Below are positions 28,281-41,100 of a stretch of DNA of 64,000 nt, piece by piece. The notes below the pieces were generated by a model. The model searched no databases. It worked only from the letters and a program-made list of their open reading frames with translations, and was not told the DNA's origin. How positions within the stretch are numbered: the first letter of the stretch is position 1; every line of letters starts with the position of its first letter. The stretch spans positions 3,725,001 through 3,789,000 of the forward strand of contig NC_068350.1 of assembly GCF_014633365.1 (NCBI RefSeq), written 5' to 3'. Position numbers and translations under genes: made by a program. The DNA comes from Diospyros lotus (Eukaryota; Streptophyta; Magnoliopsida; Ericales; Ebenaceae).

Positions 28281-29733
28281 CTTTAGTTATTAAAAAATAA
28301 TAAGTTAAAGATAGTCTTAGGACATAGGACAAGCAATATAATAGATTCACATTAATGAATCGTGAGTTCGATTACCATTACACATAATAAAATAAAAACT
28401 CACACTTACGACTTACAATTTATTTGCTTGTAAAAATTGAAATCACAAACGACAAAAACAACAGTCATCCCGAGGATAAGTTAAAAGTAATTATTAAAAA
28501 TATTAAAGCAATATCAGTCTCCAGCTATCTGTCAGGTGGCCCCATGAAGGAAGTAGTAAAAACCAAGTACTGTGGAGGCAGAGGGTAAATAACAGTTAAA
28601 AGTTTACTATTGCCAGTCACATACCCCACTTGCCAATGCCTTCCGAGGCTGAACCAAATTCTGCTAAACTTTCCCCCAAAGCAGTTAATGTTCTTCAACC
28701 AACCACTCCTTTCCACCGTCCACGATAACCACCTAATTGAATTGGGTCTTTGTGGTTAGGTCAGTTTGAATTAAATTCTTTTGATAGCATGTTGTGGGTC
28801 AGATTTTTTTTTTTTTTTTTAAGGATTTAGTTAACATTTTGTTTTTTTGGTTCACGCACCATCACGAACTCCCTCGCTGTTCGACCCTACAATATCAACA
28901 TAAGATATATATCAAATGACCCAACAGCCAGTTTTGATCCCTAACATAACTGCAAACGTGAGGACAGTAAATATTTTTTAATTTTTTAAATTCGTTCATG
29001 ACTACTAAACTTTTTTTTCTGGTCGAAACTAAAACACGAAATCTGAGAACCTAAAAAATATCACCCCAAGAGGTTCCTCCTTTACCAACGGATCGAGCCG
29101 TGCTCGTGGGCGAATTTGGATAGCATTTGATCTAGTTTAGGTTAAACTTAGTTTTTTATGAAGTAAACTCTATTATATTAATACGAGATTATTTTCTTAA
29201 AATATTTTCATTCTCTAAGTCATATTGTATAAAATTTAATATCGTCTCATGTAATGTACATAATGCACACTATCGTTTTTGGTCACTTAAATAAATTAAT
29301 TACACTCGATAATCATTTAATCAAACTAATTACACTCTATAGTGTATTTTTTTTTTAAGAAATATAGTAAAATTGAAATTGTGACAGGATTAAAATTAGC
29401 TAGGTTAAAACATAAATAAAATGACAGATTTACAAAATTAGTTGATAGCATCAAAATTGGTAACATGGTTATAGAGTGCAATTATTTTGTTTGGATAAGG
29501 GAAAACGTTTTCTTTTTTTTGAAAAAAAGTAACTAAAAACGATTTTTTTGTTTGACACATGGTGAGGTTTTGCCATTTCCACTCAAATTTAAATGCAACG
29601 AAGAAAGTTTGTTTACGTAACGATCAAAGCAGTAACCAACTCGATCTATAAAGATGGTGCCGGGTTTCAACATTATCATCGTATAGTGTGAGAGCTCATC
29701 CACCATTGCTGGCCACTCACCCTGTCCCTCCCA
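28281..29733. other. Intergenic, AT-rich, upstream of the first condensation-fold gene
   Basis: No gene is supported. A tRNA-B-box-like GTGAGTTCGATTAC occurs near 28361, and several long T runs lie at 28806-28820 and 29346-29356. Promoter elements of the gene at 29734 must lie at the right end, but no clear TATA position was fixed. Confidence 0.5.
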
Positions 29734-31838
29734 ATGGATGATTGGAAGAGCCGGAAGATGCCAGAGGGGCTGAAGCCCAAGGGCCGGCCGGTAGGCAGCA
29801 CTGAGCTGGCGTGGTGCCGGGCGGTGTTGTCCGGCACCGGCATTACAGTGCTTGTCCTACAAGCGAGTAAACGGCCCGAAATATCAAATCTTCGAAACGC
29901 CCTCCACAAGCTTCAGAATTCCCACCCCATCCTCCGCTCCAAGCTCCATTACAGCGCCGCCACCAACTCCTTCTCGTTCGTCGTTCCCTCCGTTTCTCAC
30001 CTTCAAATCGAAGCTTTCGATCTCTCATCAACTCATCGAATCTTCCAAAACACCTCCGCTACCTCTATCGCTCCCCTCCAGAAGGTTCTGGAACACGAAC
30101 TGAACGTCAACCCGTGGTCCACCCGGGCGGCCGGGTCGGAAATGGAAGTCAATGTACTATTCGCCAGTGTGTACGAGATAAAGGACGCCAAGTGGGTGCT
30201 GGCCCTGCGGCTCCACACGGCGGCGTGCGACCGGGCCACGGCGGTGGGCCTGCTCAGGGAGCTGAAGGCGTTGATGGGAGGGGCAGATCAAAGGGAAGTA
30301 TGGAGTGAAGGTGGGATTAATATGGGAATCGAAGATCTTATTCCCGACGGGCAGGCAAAGAAGCCGATCTGGGCACATGGGCTAGACACGTTGAGTTACT
30401 CGCTCAGGTCGTTGAGGCTGACCAACTTGGAGGTCATCAACGCCGGCGGACCGAGGTTTTCTCAGGTGGTCAGGCTGCAGCTGGGCCGCCATGAAACTCA
30501 ACACATCCTAGAGGTAAAAGCTCGCCGAATGCATGCAATATATAGTTCACAAATACGTAAGAGTCATCTCGAGGGATATTTGACCCTCTATGCAACTTTT
30601 AATTTGTTTTGTCGTGGTTGCATGAAGGGATGCAAGTCGAGGAAGATAAAGCTGTGTGGAGTTCTAGCGGCCGCCGGAATAATGGCGGGGAACTCGTGGA
30701 GACGGAGCGCCACCAGCCACCGGAAGAAGAAGTTCGGGGTGGTGACCCTGATCGACTGCCGGCCGCTGCTTGAGCCGGAGCTTTCTGCTAGGCATTTCGG
30801 TACGTAAATGAAGCAATTAATGAACGAATGAAGACCAAATTAAATCACGAGTACTTAAATTAATTAATTAGCTTGCAGCATTTAAGTCGGCTGCAAGAAA
30901 TCAAAATGGGGTCCAAAGGAGACATCATTAAATAGGGTTGAATGCGGGCAGTACGCCGAGCAGCTCCGGGAGCCGTGAATGTGATCACCTTATGTCTATT
31001 ACTGGTAAGAGTTGTATTGAGGATCCAAACTGAGATGGATGGTCGGCTGGTCAGTCTCGTCTTGTAAGAGACATCCGTTCCTGTTGTTTATATTAAATGG
31101 CTCTCGCACGTCTGCTACAACGTCTCCTTCCTAGGTTTGATGCGTCGCTATTGGGCCCTGTGTCATTATCACATGGCCAAGTAGGTTAAAGATTAATGAT
31201 ATCTTTTCATGGTAGGCTGATCGATGATACATAGTATATATTTAATATAAATTAAAACTTCATATAATATTTAATTGGGTTAGATTAGAAATACATTAAG
31301 TCATTAATTGGTTAACTATATTAATGGTTATATAGAGTCAATAATATTGTTGAACATAATTAGTACCCTGAACTGCCCAGGGTTTTACAACTCAGCCATC
31401 TTGAACACGGTGGTCGCCGGAGGGGGAGAAGGCCTGTGGGACTTGGCGAGCAGGTGTTACGCGACCTTCGCGAGGTCCAAGAGCAACAACAAGCATTTCA
31501 CGGACATGGCGGACCTCAACTTCCTAATGTGCAAGGCGATCGAGAACCCTAGCCTCACCCCATCGTCATCGCTGAGAACCTCGCTGATCACCGTCTTCGA
31601 GGACACCGTGATCGAGCAGTCCGGGGATGGGCGCCAAGAGGAGGAGGTGGGCGGAGTGGAGGATTACATAGGCTGCGCCTCGGTGCACGGCGTGGGGACG
31701 TCGCTGGCGGTTTTCGACACGGTGCGCGATGGGCGGCTGGATTGCGCGTGCGTATATCCGACGCCGGTGCACTCGCGGGAGCAGATGGAGGCGCTGGTCG
31801 AGAAGATGAAGAAGGTTCTCGTTGAAGGCGGCTACTGA
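29734..31838 (+). CDS. Condensation/CAT-fold acyltransferase-like protein, tandem copy A
   Basis: Exons 29734-30513, 30628-30799 and 31381-31838 give 469 aa. The N-terminal half has the condensation-superfamily signature LRNALHKLQNSHPILRSKL (about 53-71). The core motif region is RLHTAACDRATAVGLLREL: the Asp (166), the spacing to the LLxEL helix and the first His (161) match HHxxxDG, but the catalytic second His position is Thr162. The C-terminal half has NKHFTDMADLNFLMCKAIENP and YIGCASVHGVGTSL. Relatives of this fold move acyl groups from CoA or carrier proteins; whether this protein is catalytic is open. Intron 1 is 114 nt, a multiple of three without a stop, so retention would add 38 residues. 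The nearest relative in the window is the copy at 35134-44131 with the same exon plan. The ATG is the first in frame. The first two exons are GC-rich compared with flanks, as in copy B. Function is unknown. Confidence 0.88.
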
Positions 31839-32165
31839 GTGATGGAGGAGCTAGGGTTTCATTGTGAAGCCCATGGCTTCATTCAGCCTTCATGCTTAAT
31901 TACTATATATTCTTGTTATAGCTTTTCAAACTCGGAAAAATCTACACCATGGGGACTGTTACGTTATATGAAAATCTATATTTCCGTAATATTGCGCACT
32001 AGATTATGTCTAGCATGAGAAAAACATAATGTCAAAGTGTGAGAAGGGATCGAATCCTATCCCATAACCTAGTTTGGACAAGTGAAGATTTGGATTTTGA
32101 TCGGGATGGGCTCGATTATTTGAGCTGAATCTTTTACGCGAGACTATATATATTATCTATTTAGT

Positions 32166-32502
32166 TAGTGTTTGTTAAAATAAGTAAGATACAAGAATAT
32201 CAAGATAAGATCAAAGTAAGACTTTGAAGCATTTTAAATTTTTTTTTATCAAATTGTATGTTAAATTTTTTAAAATGTACTAGAGGAGACAAGCGTCATT
32301 TTTCTTTTATATTTAAGGATCAAGATATACTTATTTTGAGAAAGGGAGATAAATATATATGAAAAAATCAATATAAAAAATCATGTAACTTCTTTTTTAA
32401 AAGTCATCAGATAAGTTTAACAAATATATTAAAAATGACAAACATTTAAACTATTTTCTATATCTAGCATTTTTTACTCTATATTTTAATTAATAAATAC
32501 TA
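32166..32502. mobile_element. MITE, TAGTGTTTGTTAA family (copy 1)
   Basis: It begins TAGTGTTTGTTAAAATAAG and ends with the diverged inverse TTAATTAATAAATACTA. The interior (AAGATACAAGAATATCAAG, TTATCAAATTG, GATAAGTTTAACAAATATATTA) follows the same order as the better-preserved copy at 38161-38534. It is about 337 bp and non-coding. Confidence 0.7.
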
Positions 32503-33474
32503 CCTTAGATAATTTGAAGATTCATTGCTTCTTAAGAGTTTGAAAGCGAAATGCTTTTTGTAATTTATACTCAAACTAAAATATTCTCATCGCCACCAAC
32601 TACACGTTAGGCAAAATCGGGTTTAATTAGAGAATGTGGAGAGAATTGATCAAACCAATTAGAAATGCTCCTCCTAGAAACCACAAAAGGCAAAATACAT
32701 ATTTTAATATTTATATTTGTGTACTTTTCTCTTTTCATACTTTTTTGTTATTTTAAAAAATACTCATAAACTTATAATTTCAAATCAACTTCACCCCATA
32801 ACTTTTTGTCATTTCAATTAATCTCGTGAATTCATTGATCTTAATAAATTTGTCAAGAAATGCAATTGAGTCGAAATTGTATAATTAAAGAGTATTATTG
32901 AAACAACAAAAATTTCAAGGCTATTACCTCGAAATTGCATAGTTTACGAGTGTTTTTGAAATAACAAAAAGTTTAAATATTTAAATAAACAAAAAATGTA
33001 TAAGTAAAATAGCTGAAATATGTATTTAGTTAACAACAATCATGAAAGATATGGTATAAAAAAGTACATGCATCTAACACAAACTAGTCCCGACCACGGT
33101 TCAATTTGAATTGTGAACTAAACCAAAACCATCCTTCTAAAATCAGAACTAAAATCGTCTTTTTGGTTTCAATTCAAAAATCGAAATGGAAATCGAAAAC
33201 TTACAATTTAGTTCAGGTCCCTAAAAATAAGAATTCGTAATTGAAATCGATTAAAATTATTAAAAATAAATTAAATAAAAATATAAAAATAAAATACAAT
33301 GCACAATAATCGATATTTCTTAAAATAATTTTGATTAAGATAAGCGAGTTACAAATTTAAATAGTTAGTGAACTACGTGAGCTTTGATTATCTTAAACCC
33401 TAAAAGGATATGTAAGCAACTTAATTAATTGATATAAATTATGTCCAACTCTTTTTTTTTTTTCTTTTTAATAT

Positions 33475-34169
33475 TGTCGACGTTTGATTTCGGCCGACCG
33501 TGATTCGTTTTGGGCCGCGGTGAGTCAATCCAAAAATACCGAGAAGGAAGGAAGAAAACCCCTCCCCCGACGTTCCAAGCGTGTACACCAGAATCTTTTA
33601 CGTGGTTCGGCCAGAACGATGCCTAGTCCACGGCCGCCATCTCATTATTCTCCCAGAGTGGCGGTATCTGATTATATTTTTCTTGTCCTCCTCCCTTGCC
33701 CCTCATGGTCTCTTTGATTTCCATTTATCTTGAGGGGCTTTTACAATCTAGATAATATATAAAAATACAATGTTTGTATAATGGGGGACAAATAGTTCTT
33801 ACCGCCTTCGCAAGACCGGGAGTGGGATCCTCATTACGAGGGGCATGGGCTGTTACAGATAAAGTGATCGGACCCTACCTCTGACTTCTCAACAGCTTTG
33901 CCGCTCATGCGAGCTGGAGGTTTTAGGCGAGCGACCTGGATGGTCCAGCGATCTGGAGGATATTTCAGGAGCTCGTTAGTCGATTGCTCCGAGCTCGTTG
34001 GGGGATTACCGGGAGCTCGCCATATGCTCGCTTTACGAGTTCCGGATCTTTGGTGGAGGCTGGACCTTCCTTGACGAGGTCGTCCGGGCCTTCTTGGCCT
34101 TGGGTGATTGGACCGGTCTATCGGACCGAGTCTGGCCCATGCGGGGTGATGCGGGAAATACATATAACA
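33475..34169. mobile_element. Solo LTR, 695 bp, with AATAT target-site duplication
   Basis: A GC-rich block in AT-rich DNA starts TGTCGACG and ends CATATAACA, so it has TG...CA termini with a TGT/ACA inverted end. It is flanked by a perfect 5-bp direct repeat AATAT at 33470-33474 and 34170-34174. It contains no coding domains. The line ACGTGGTTCGGCC...GCCTAGTCCACGG (about 33600-33633) is a motif I associate with plant LTRs. Single-LTR structure plus duplication fits recombination between the two LTRs of a former full element. Superfamily is not assigned. Confidence 0.8.
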
Positions 34170-35102
34170 AATATATTGATTCAAACTAGAATCAAAACCA
34201 AACTGTTGAAAACTAAAATCGAATCGTCAAGGAATTAAAATCGGAATCATTTATAGATGGTTTTAATCTAGTTTCACAAAAATGTAGAACTAGAACTGCT
34301 GATTTAGGAACTATGGTCAAACTTAACATAAACAATATAAACATATATAGAACTCGCTTAATTTATTTATTTATACGGTCTCTTTTTTCCCAACTTCAAG
34401 GATTTAACTTCATTATCTGATGGTTTATTCAAAAAAATTCAAACAAAATTCTTCATCTTAGTTGCATAAACGATCTTAGCTCAAGTGATATATTTTTTAG
34501 GTTGTAGGCAAACGGAAATAGGGAACGATATTTATTTAAAAAATAGAAACGCAAAAAAATGTATAAATAAAAAAAATATAGAAATTTTTTTGTAAATATA
34601 TTTTTTAATATATAAAATTATAAAAAAGATATTTAATCTAAAAATAAACATAAATTTTATAATATATTCAAATAAATTATGGAACCAAAATCCAAAAAAA
34701 AATTAAAAATTTTGAGTTCGAGTCCCAAACCTCAAATCTCTTTATAGGCAAAAATACATTTATAATATTTTTTTAATATTACAAAATGAACTTGAAATAT
34801 TTTTAAAATTATCAAAACAGTCTAAAAATATTTTCAAAAGTGTATTATGCTGAATAGCTAAGATTTATAATTAATAATAATTTTAAATAAATTTATCAAA
34901 TAACATATTATTATAATTAATTAAATTTTTTAAATAAATTAATGGAATAATTTTTTATAATAAAAATCATCCCATTTCTATCTACTTTTACTTACCTCGG
35001 GGCTTAAGTCTCGTCCACACGGTAGCTATGTTACAAGCAGGTGGAAGTTGTTTTGTCCTAACATCGATAACTTAATCCATTCCAAAGTATCCCCTACGGC
35101 CT

Positions 35103-35105
<3 letters not shown>

Positions 35106-35133
<28 letters not shown>
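35106..35133 (+). repeat. (CT)14 microsatellite in the 5' leader of copy B
   Basis: A pure CT dinucleotide tract ends immediately before the ATG at 35134. CT/GA tracts in plant 5' leaders are known binding sites for BPC/GAGA-binding proteins and are also hypervariable. Function here is not shown. Confidence 0.85.
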
Positions 35134-35135
<2 letters not shown>

Positions 35136-38100
35136 GTCTTCGAAGCAAGCAAACACCGACGCGCAAGTGCCGGACCCGGAGGTGCGGCCCGTCGGCGGCA
35201 CCGAGCACAGCTGGTGCAGGGCCGTCCCTGGCGGAACCGGCGTCACTGTCCTCGCCCTCCTCCTCTCCAAACCACCAAACCTCGCGCTTCTCCAAAATGC
35301 CCTCGACAATCTCCAAGTTTCCCACCCTATCCTCCGTTCCAAGCTCCACTTCGATTCCACCACAAACATTTACTCCTTCGTCACTCCCGCCACTCCTCAC
35401 GTCCAAATCCAGCCGTTCGATCTCGCATCAACAGCTGAGATTATCCGGCGCCTCGCCGATCCATCGGTGTCGCCCTTCCACCTGATCGTGGAGCACGAAA
35501 TGGAGCAGAACAGTTGGCGCGACAATGCTGAAACGGCCGTGATGTTTGCGAGTGTGTATGATCTGAGCGGCGAGGAGTGGGTGGTGGTGCTGCGGCTGCA
35601 CACGGGGGCGTGCGACCGAACGGCGGCGGCGGCAGTGCTTAGGGAGCTGTTGGGACTCGTAGGTGGAGGGACGGGAAGGGAACTGGGGGGGAAATCGAAG
35701 GTCAATTTGGGAGTTGAGGATTGTATTCCCAGCGGCAAAACAAACAAGCCGTTCTGGGCGCGTGGAGTGGACATGCTTGGGTACTCTTTGAACTCTTTCA
35801 GGCTGGCGAATTTGAATTTCCTGGACGTTGATTCGCCCCGGCGGTCGCAGTTCTTGAGGTTGCAGATGAATTTGGATGAGACCAATCGGTTTCTTGCTGT
35901 AAGTCCTTTTATTGATCTTGATTTGATTTATCTGGCTTTATTTTGCATTTGTTGAATATTTGAAGAAAATAGGCCGTAAATCGTTAAAATCAAAACTAAT
36001 ATGATAAAAGGCCGGGAAATCAAAGTCACGTGAGGGATTAATGACGGCTGAGAAAAAGCCGAGAAGGGTTCTGATCAATCTCTTATATGGTCTTCATGAT
36101 GGTCTTCATTGTGGAGTATCCTTGGACATTGGCTTTATCCTTTTTTCTACCTGTAAAGAAAATTTGGAAACTAACACTTCAATTAACAAATACTGAGTTA
36201 CTGTGTGGGTGCAAAACAACAGGGTCTCCAGAATAAGACTTTGGGCTTCTGTTGGCAGCAGTTCTTTTCAGTTGTTTTTCTTATGAAGTTTACAGGTATT
36301 TTTAAGTTAATTTTTTTGTCTTAAAATGGCCCTGGAGCATTATAATTCACCTACCCTTCCCTAATCCAATATTAGTATTTGATTGTCAGCGTTTGTCTGC
36401 CTTGGGTTTACCCCTTTCCTTGGGTTTACCCTTCAGTATTTCACTAGGAAGGACTATTAAGGGTCCGTCCTAGTGAAAGTTATTGCAGATTGGATGCTCC
36501 AAGAAAAATACAGCAATAGGCAAAAACTTGTCCTTCGAATGGGCCCCATTACAGTCCAATAATGTAAAATCAATGATGTTCTTGTCATGTCATCTTTTGG
36601 GGTTTCTACCATGTGCTTTCCTTTGAGTAGAGTACTTTCGATTGATGACAACTGTATTTCAGGTTGAAATTTTCAAACTTTTCAGGAGACACGTTACAAC
36701 GTTTTGATTTGATCTTTTAGGTTATTATATGTTATTTAAGTTTTACACTCCAGACATCTATCAATATTTTCAAATTGAGTGTTAAAAGAGGTCTATAGCA
36801 CGAACAATTTAAATTTTTTTGTGTTTTTGTAATTTTATTTAAAAATTTTAATTTTGACAATAATGTCATGTTTGATTAATTGATTGCAATTTTATACCCA
36901 AATCCAATTCGAGATGCGTCCAAGACCCGTTGACGTGACATATCACCTGATATTTTAAAATATTTTGAGTGAATCCCACATGTACACGTGTAAAAAAATA
37001 AAAAAATTAAAATAATGTTAAATATATTATATATATGTGTGTGTGTGGCGGAGGATAGGGACAACGACGATGGTGACGATGCTGGGCTGGAGGTGGCAAT
37101 GGAGGTCGAATCTTGAAGCTTGATGGCTGATCGTTGACATCGAAGGGGCCAGCTTAAATGACTAACGATGAGGGCGAGGCAACCGGCAAAGGACGTCATC
37201 GGCTATCAAGAGCAGAGGGTCGTCGGTTGCTTTCTGTGAGGTGGTCCTAAGCAGGAGTAAGCCCAAATTGGTGGTCGATCTAGCTTCCAAATCGATCATT
37301 GTTGTCATGAGTAGGAGGAAACCTAGATCGATCGTCGCCTCAAGCTTCCAGATCTGTCGTTGTCTTAGCTGTTGCCATCCTCCTTCGTCACCGTCATCGT
37401 CCTTCGGCTGGTTCATTCTCTCTACGCACACACACACACACACATATATATATATGTAACATCATTTTATTTTTTTATTTTTTTTACATGTGTGCATGTG
37501 GGCCTACTCAAAATGTTTTAAAATGCTAGGTGGCATGCCATGTTAGCAGGTCATGGATGCCTCTCGAATTGGATCCGAGTCGTGGATAAAATTATAACCA
37601 ATTGATAAAATTAGGACCATATTGCCAAAATTGAAATTTTTGGATAAAATCGCAAAAATGCTAAAAGGTTTGGATTTTTCATGCTAATAAGCCTTTTTAC
37701 TATTTCTTTTTTCTTTTTCTTTTTTCATTTTCCATAATGGTGAGAAGTTCGAGTTCTCATGTGTTTAAATAGACCTAAAAATTAACTCAAACCAAGCTAA
37801 TTGGGTTTTTTCTTTTTCTCCTTTTTGTTTTGGTTTACATTTGAGGCTCACACAATCGGGTCTAAGGACTCAACCCAAATTGATCATCTTATATAAGATC
37901 TGTAAGAAGTTTTATCTTACCCTATACCCAAATAAGAGTGCCCCAATTTTTTGTTTTCTTCTAGTGGATGGCAGAATGACCCGACCTTGTGAGACCTCAC
38001 CTTGCACTGATTGAGCTCGGCGTCAATGTCCATTGACTTGGGTCAAGGCAGGGATTCCCCTATTAATTTTAGTTATGGACAGGGTCGGGAAGGTATTTAG

Positions 38101-41100
38101 TTGCTTTGCCTTGCCTCACCCCCGTCCCAATTACCCCAATAATGTATTTATATATTATGGTAGTGTTTGTTAAAATAAGTAAAATAAGGTTGTATTAAGA
38201 TAAGGTTGGAATGTTTTCCGGACTAAGATATGAGAATGGTCAAGAGAAGACTGGAAGTATTCTAAGATTTTTATCAAACTGTTTTTTAAATTTTTTGGAA
38301 TGCACTAGAGGACACAAATGTAATTTTTTTTTATCTATAAGAACTAAGATATGTTTATCTTAAAGGGGGAAGGGGGAGAGATAAGTTTATTTGGAAAAAC
38401 CAAAATAAGAAATCACGTGACTTCTTTGCTAAGGATTACTAGATAGGTTTAACAAACATATTAGAAAGGACAAAAGTGTGGAATGCTTTTCATGTCTTAC
38501 CTTTTCCGGTCTATATCTTAGTTAACAAACACTATCTATATGTATTATATATAATCAAATATAAATGTAAATTTATTTGTATATTCTTAACTGAAAGATT
38601 ACCCAAGGGGGGGGGGGTGAATTGTGTGTTTTGGATCTTTTTACAAATAGTGAAAATATCTTTAGAAAAATTATGATACAGTAAAGTTATTTGATGAAAA
38701 TATTTTTCATAAACTACAAACAAGTGAAACAACAGATAAACTAAATAAGAATGCTTAATCACGCATGATTTCTCATAGAAGATAAATTAAGAAAGTACTT
38801 TTGACATTTGATTTATATATGAAGATATTGGTATGAGAATGTATGCATATTAGAAAGATGTTTAGGAAACATATTTGTTTGCAGTAACACTAATGTTTGA
38901 AAAACTTTGTATGTAACTAATGAAAACTGAAACGACAGAGAATGCTGATGGAAATTTCATGAAAGAGCATAGAAGAGATTGAAAGAGATGCTTTATGAAA
39001 ATTGAATGTGAAGTAGATTTTGTACATATAATTTTTATGTAAAGATAAAGAAAAGTGCTTAAAATGAGAAGATTTTGAAACAATATTGAAAATGTAGAAG
39101 AGTATGATATTTAAAATAATTTGGACCATAAAAATGTTTTAATGACAGTTTTAAAACAATGTGATATGCTGAATTTATGTATGGAAGATATAGCATAACA
39201 GATAAAGAAAAATACTGCTCAAAAGAATATAGAAAACAACCACCTTGGATGTAACAGTTTTTAAGTGGTTCAGCCAACTGGCTTAGTCCACTACCTTAGT
39301 TTCTCACTAAAGATTTTGAAACCATCCACTAAGGATTGTAGTTTTTACAAGTTCAACTATAACCTCCACTTTTAACGGGTTAAGTAGGAATCCCCATTTT
39401 TACAGGTTAAGTAGTAACCTCTGTTTTTCACAGTCTAAGCAGTAACCTCTTCTTTTCACGAGCTAAGTAGGAACCCTCACATGAAGCTTTTTCATTCTAG
39501 GCTAAGGTACAACCACTACCTTTTAAAGGATAAGGCATAACCTATAACATGAGGCTTTTTCATTCTAGACTAAGCCACAACCACTATCTTTTAAAGGATA
39601 AGGCGTAACCTTTACAAGTTTGCAATACATATGAAAGGATTTCTCAAGAGAAAAATATAAGATGTACAAAGATATCACTTTTCTCTTGGACAAAAGAGAG
39701 TTCGAAAGAATAAATGAATAAATCACTCAACTCTCTTATACAATCTAGTTTAGACAGGTGTACAATTAATCTCACCAGATAGTAGTTTGGAAGTGAAAAA
39801 GATCAAGAATGAAGAACAATCACTTCAAGTATTGGCCCGAAAGAAGTTAGCTAGCTGAGTTTGGAATAGCTTTCATTAATTTCTAAACGACAGCTTCATC
39901 TCTAGATGCTCTTAGCCTTTTATAGAAGTTTGAGACTTGAGAAGAATGGCATGGAAACCTACACACACTCACAACTTCTTTGATTTGACCACTAACGGTC
40001 AAATTCGTTAGAAATATATGCATAATATATATAGGAAGCGTTTAACACACTTGCATAAATATATTCTAATATTCTTTTATAAGTGAACACAGTTAGATGC
40101 ATTAGAATAAACAAATAAAGCTTTAACGGTCAAAACTGGTTCGTTTTTAGTTATTGAGTAATGGCTATAAAATTTGAATTCAGCTGTTAGTTACTCAACT
40201 AAGTCCTAGATTTACTCGAATAATGAAACACACACTTAATTGGACAATTTAAGTAATCGATTGTATAGAAGCCTTGCTAGGTCTTACTCGAGTATGACAA
40301 AGTCATTACTCGACTAACTCAAAAGATACAGATGCTTGACATTAGGCATTTGACTACTTGGCTAAGCTTACTCGACTAATAAAATGATATACTAGACTAA
40401 TACTCGATTAAAAATAAGCTCAGAGACTTAGCCATTCTTCATCCAATCTTTACTTGATTAACATATATAAATAATCGATTGTAAAAATACATCAGTCGAT
40501 TGAGAGAAAGATATACACAACTAAGGAGATTTTTGGACTTTTGATACTAGAAAAATACTTGATTGAAAATAGTCCTTACTCGATTGATTTTGAAAATACA
40601 GAGAGCTTGTAAAATTTACTCGAGTAGGAAATCTTAATGGTCGATTGAAAGAGGATTTTGCTAAAGCATATAATTGACTGTTTTTGAAAATAACACAAAG
40701 CAATACTCGATTAAAAATATGCTCATATTTTAGTTTCTATTTGATTTTAGAAATATCATACTTGATCGTAGCTTTGAAAGATATAAGATTTGTATAACAC
40801 ATATTCGAGTAGGTTTTTGATACACTCTATTAATTTGAAAATATACTAAGCAAATGATTCAAAAGTTATTTTTGATTGATGGCAGTTTTGAAAGCTTTGA
40901 AAGAAATGTTTGAGTACTTTGCCTTCAAAAGTTTCAAAAATACATATACTAATTTTAACAAAAGACCTTTTATACTTAGTCGAACTTTCTAACATATTTT
41001 CTCAAACATTTAGCATCAAGCTCGATTAATTCAAAATTATATTTTTCAGTTTTGAAGTATATAAGAGTATATGAGCCTGAAGTTCTTCAATTTAAAGGAA

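Larger units (their letters stand above)
31839..35105. other. Spacer between the tandem condensation-fold genes, repeat-rich
   Basis: No gene is present. The spacer holds a MITE (32166-32502) and a solo LTR (33475-34169), listed separately. AT-rich DNA around the LTR from about 33083 to 34330 has weakly matching inverted ends (CCGACCACGGTTC near 33094, GAACTATGGTCAAAC near 34308), suggesting the LTR landed in an older element. Confidence 0.6.

Noticed and set aside
28340..28380. Second SINE based on a B-box-like GTGAGTTCGATTAC
   Set aside because: No matching A box at a suitable distance and no tail or duplication.
35397..35885. 162-aa minus-strand open frame inside exon 1 of copy B
   Set aside because: Antisense shadow of a GC-rich exon; no recognisable domain, whereas the sense strand matches copy A.
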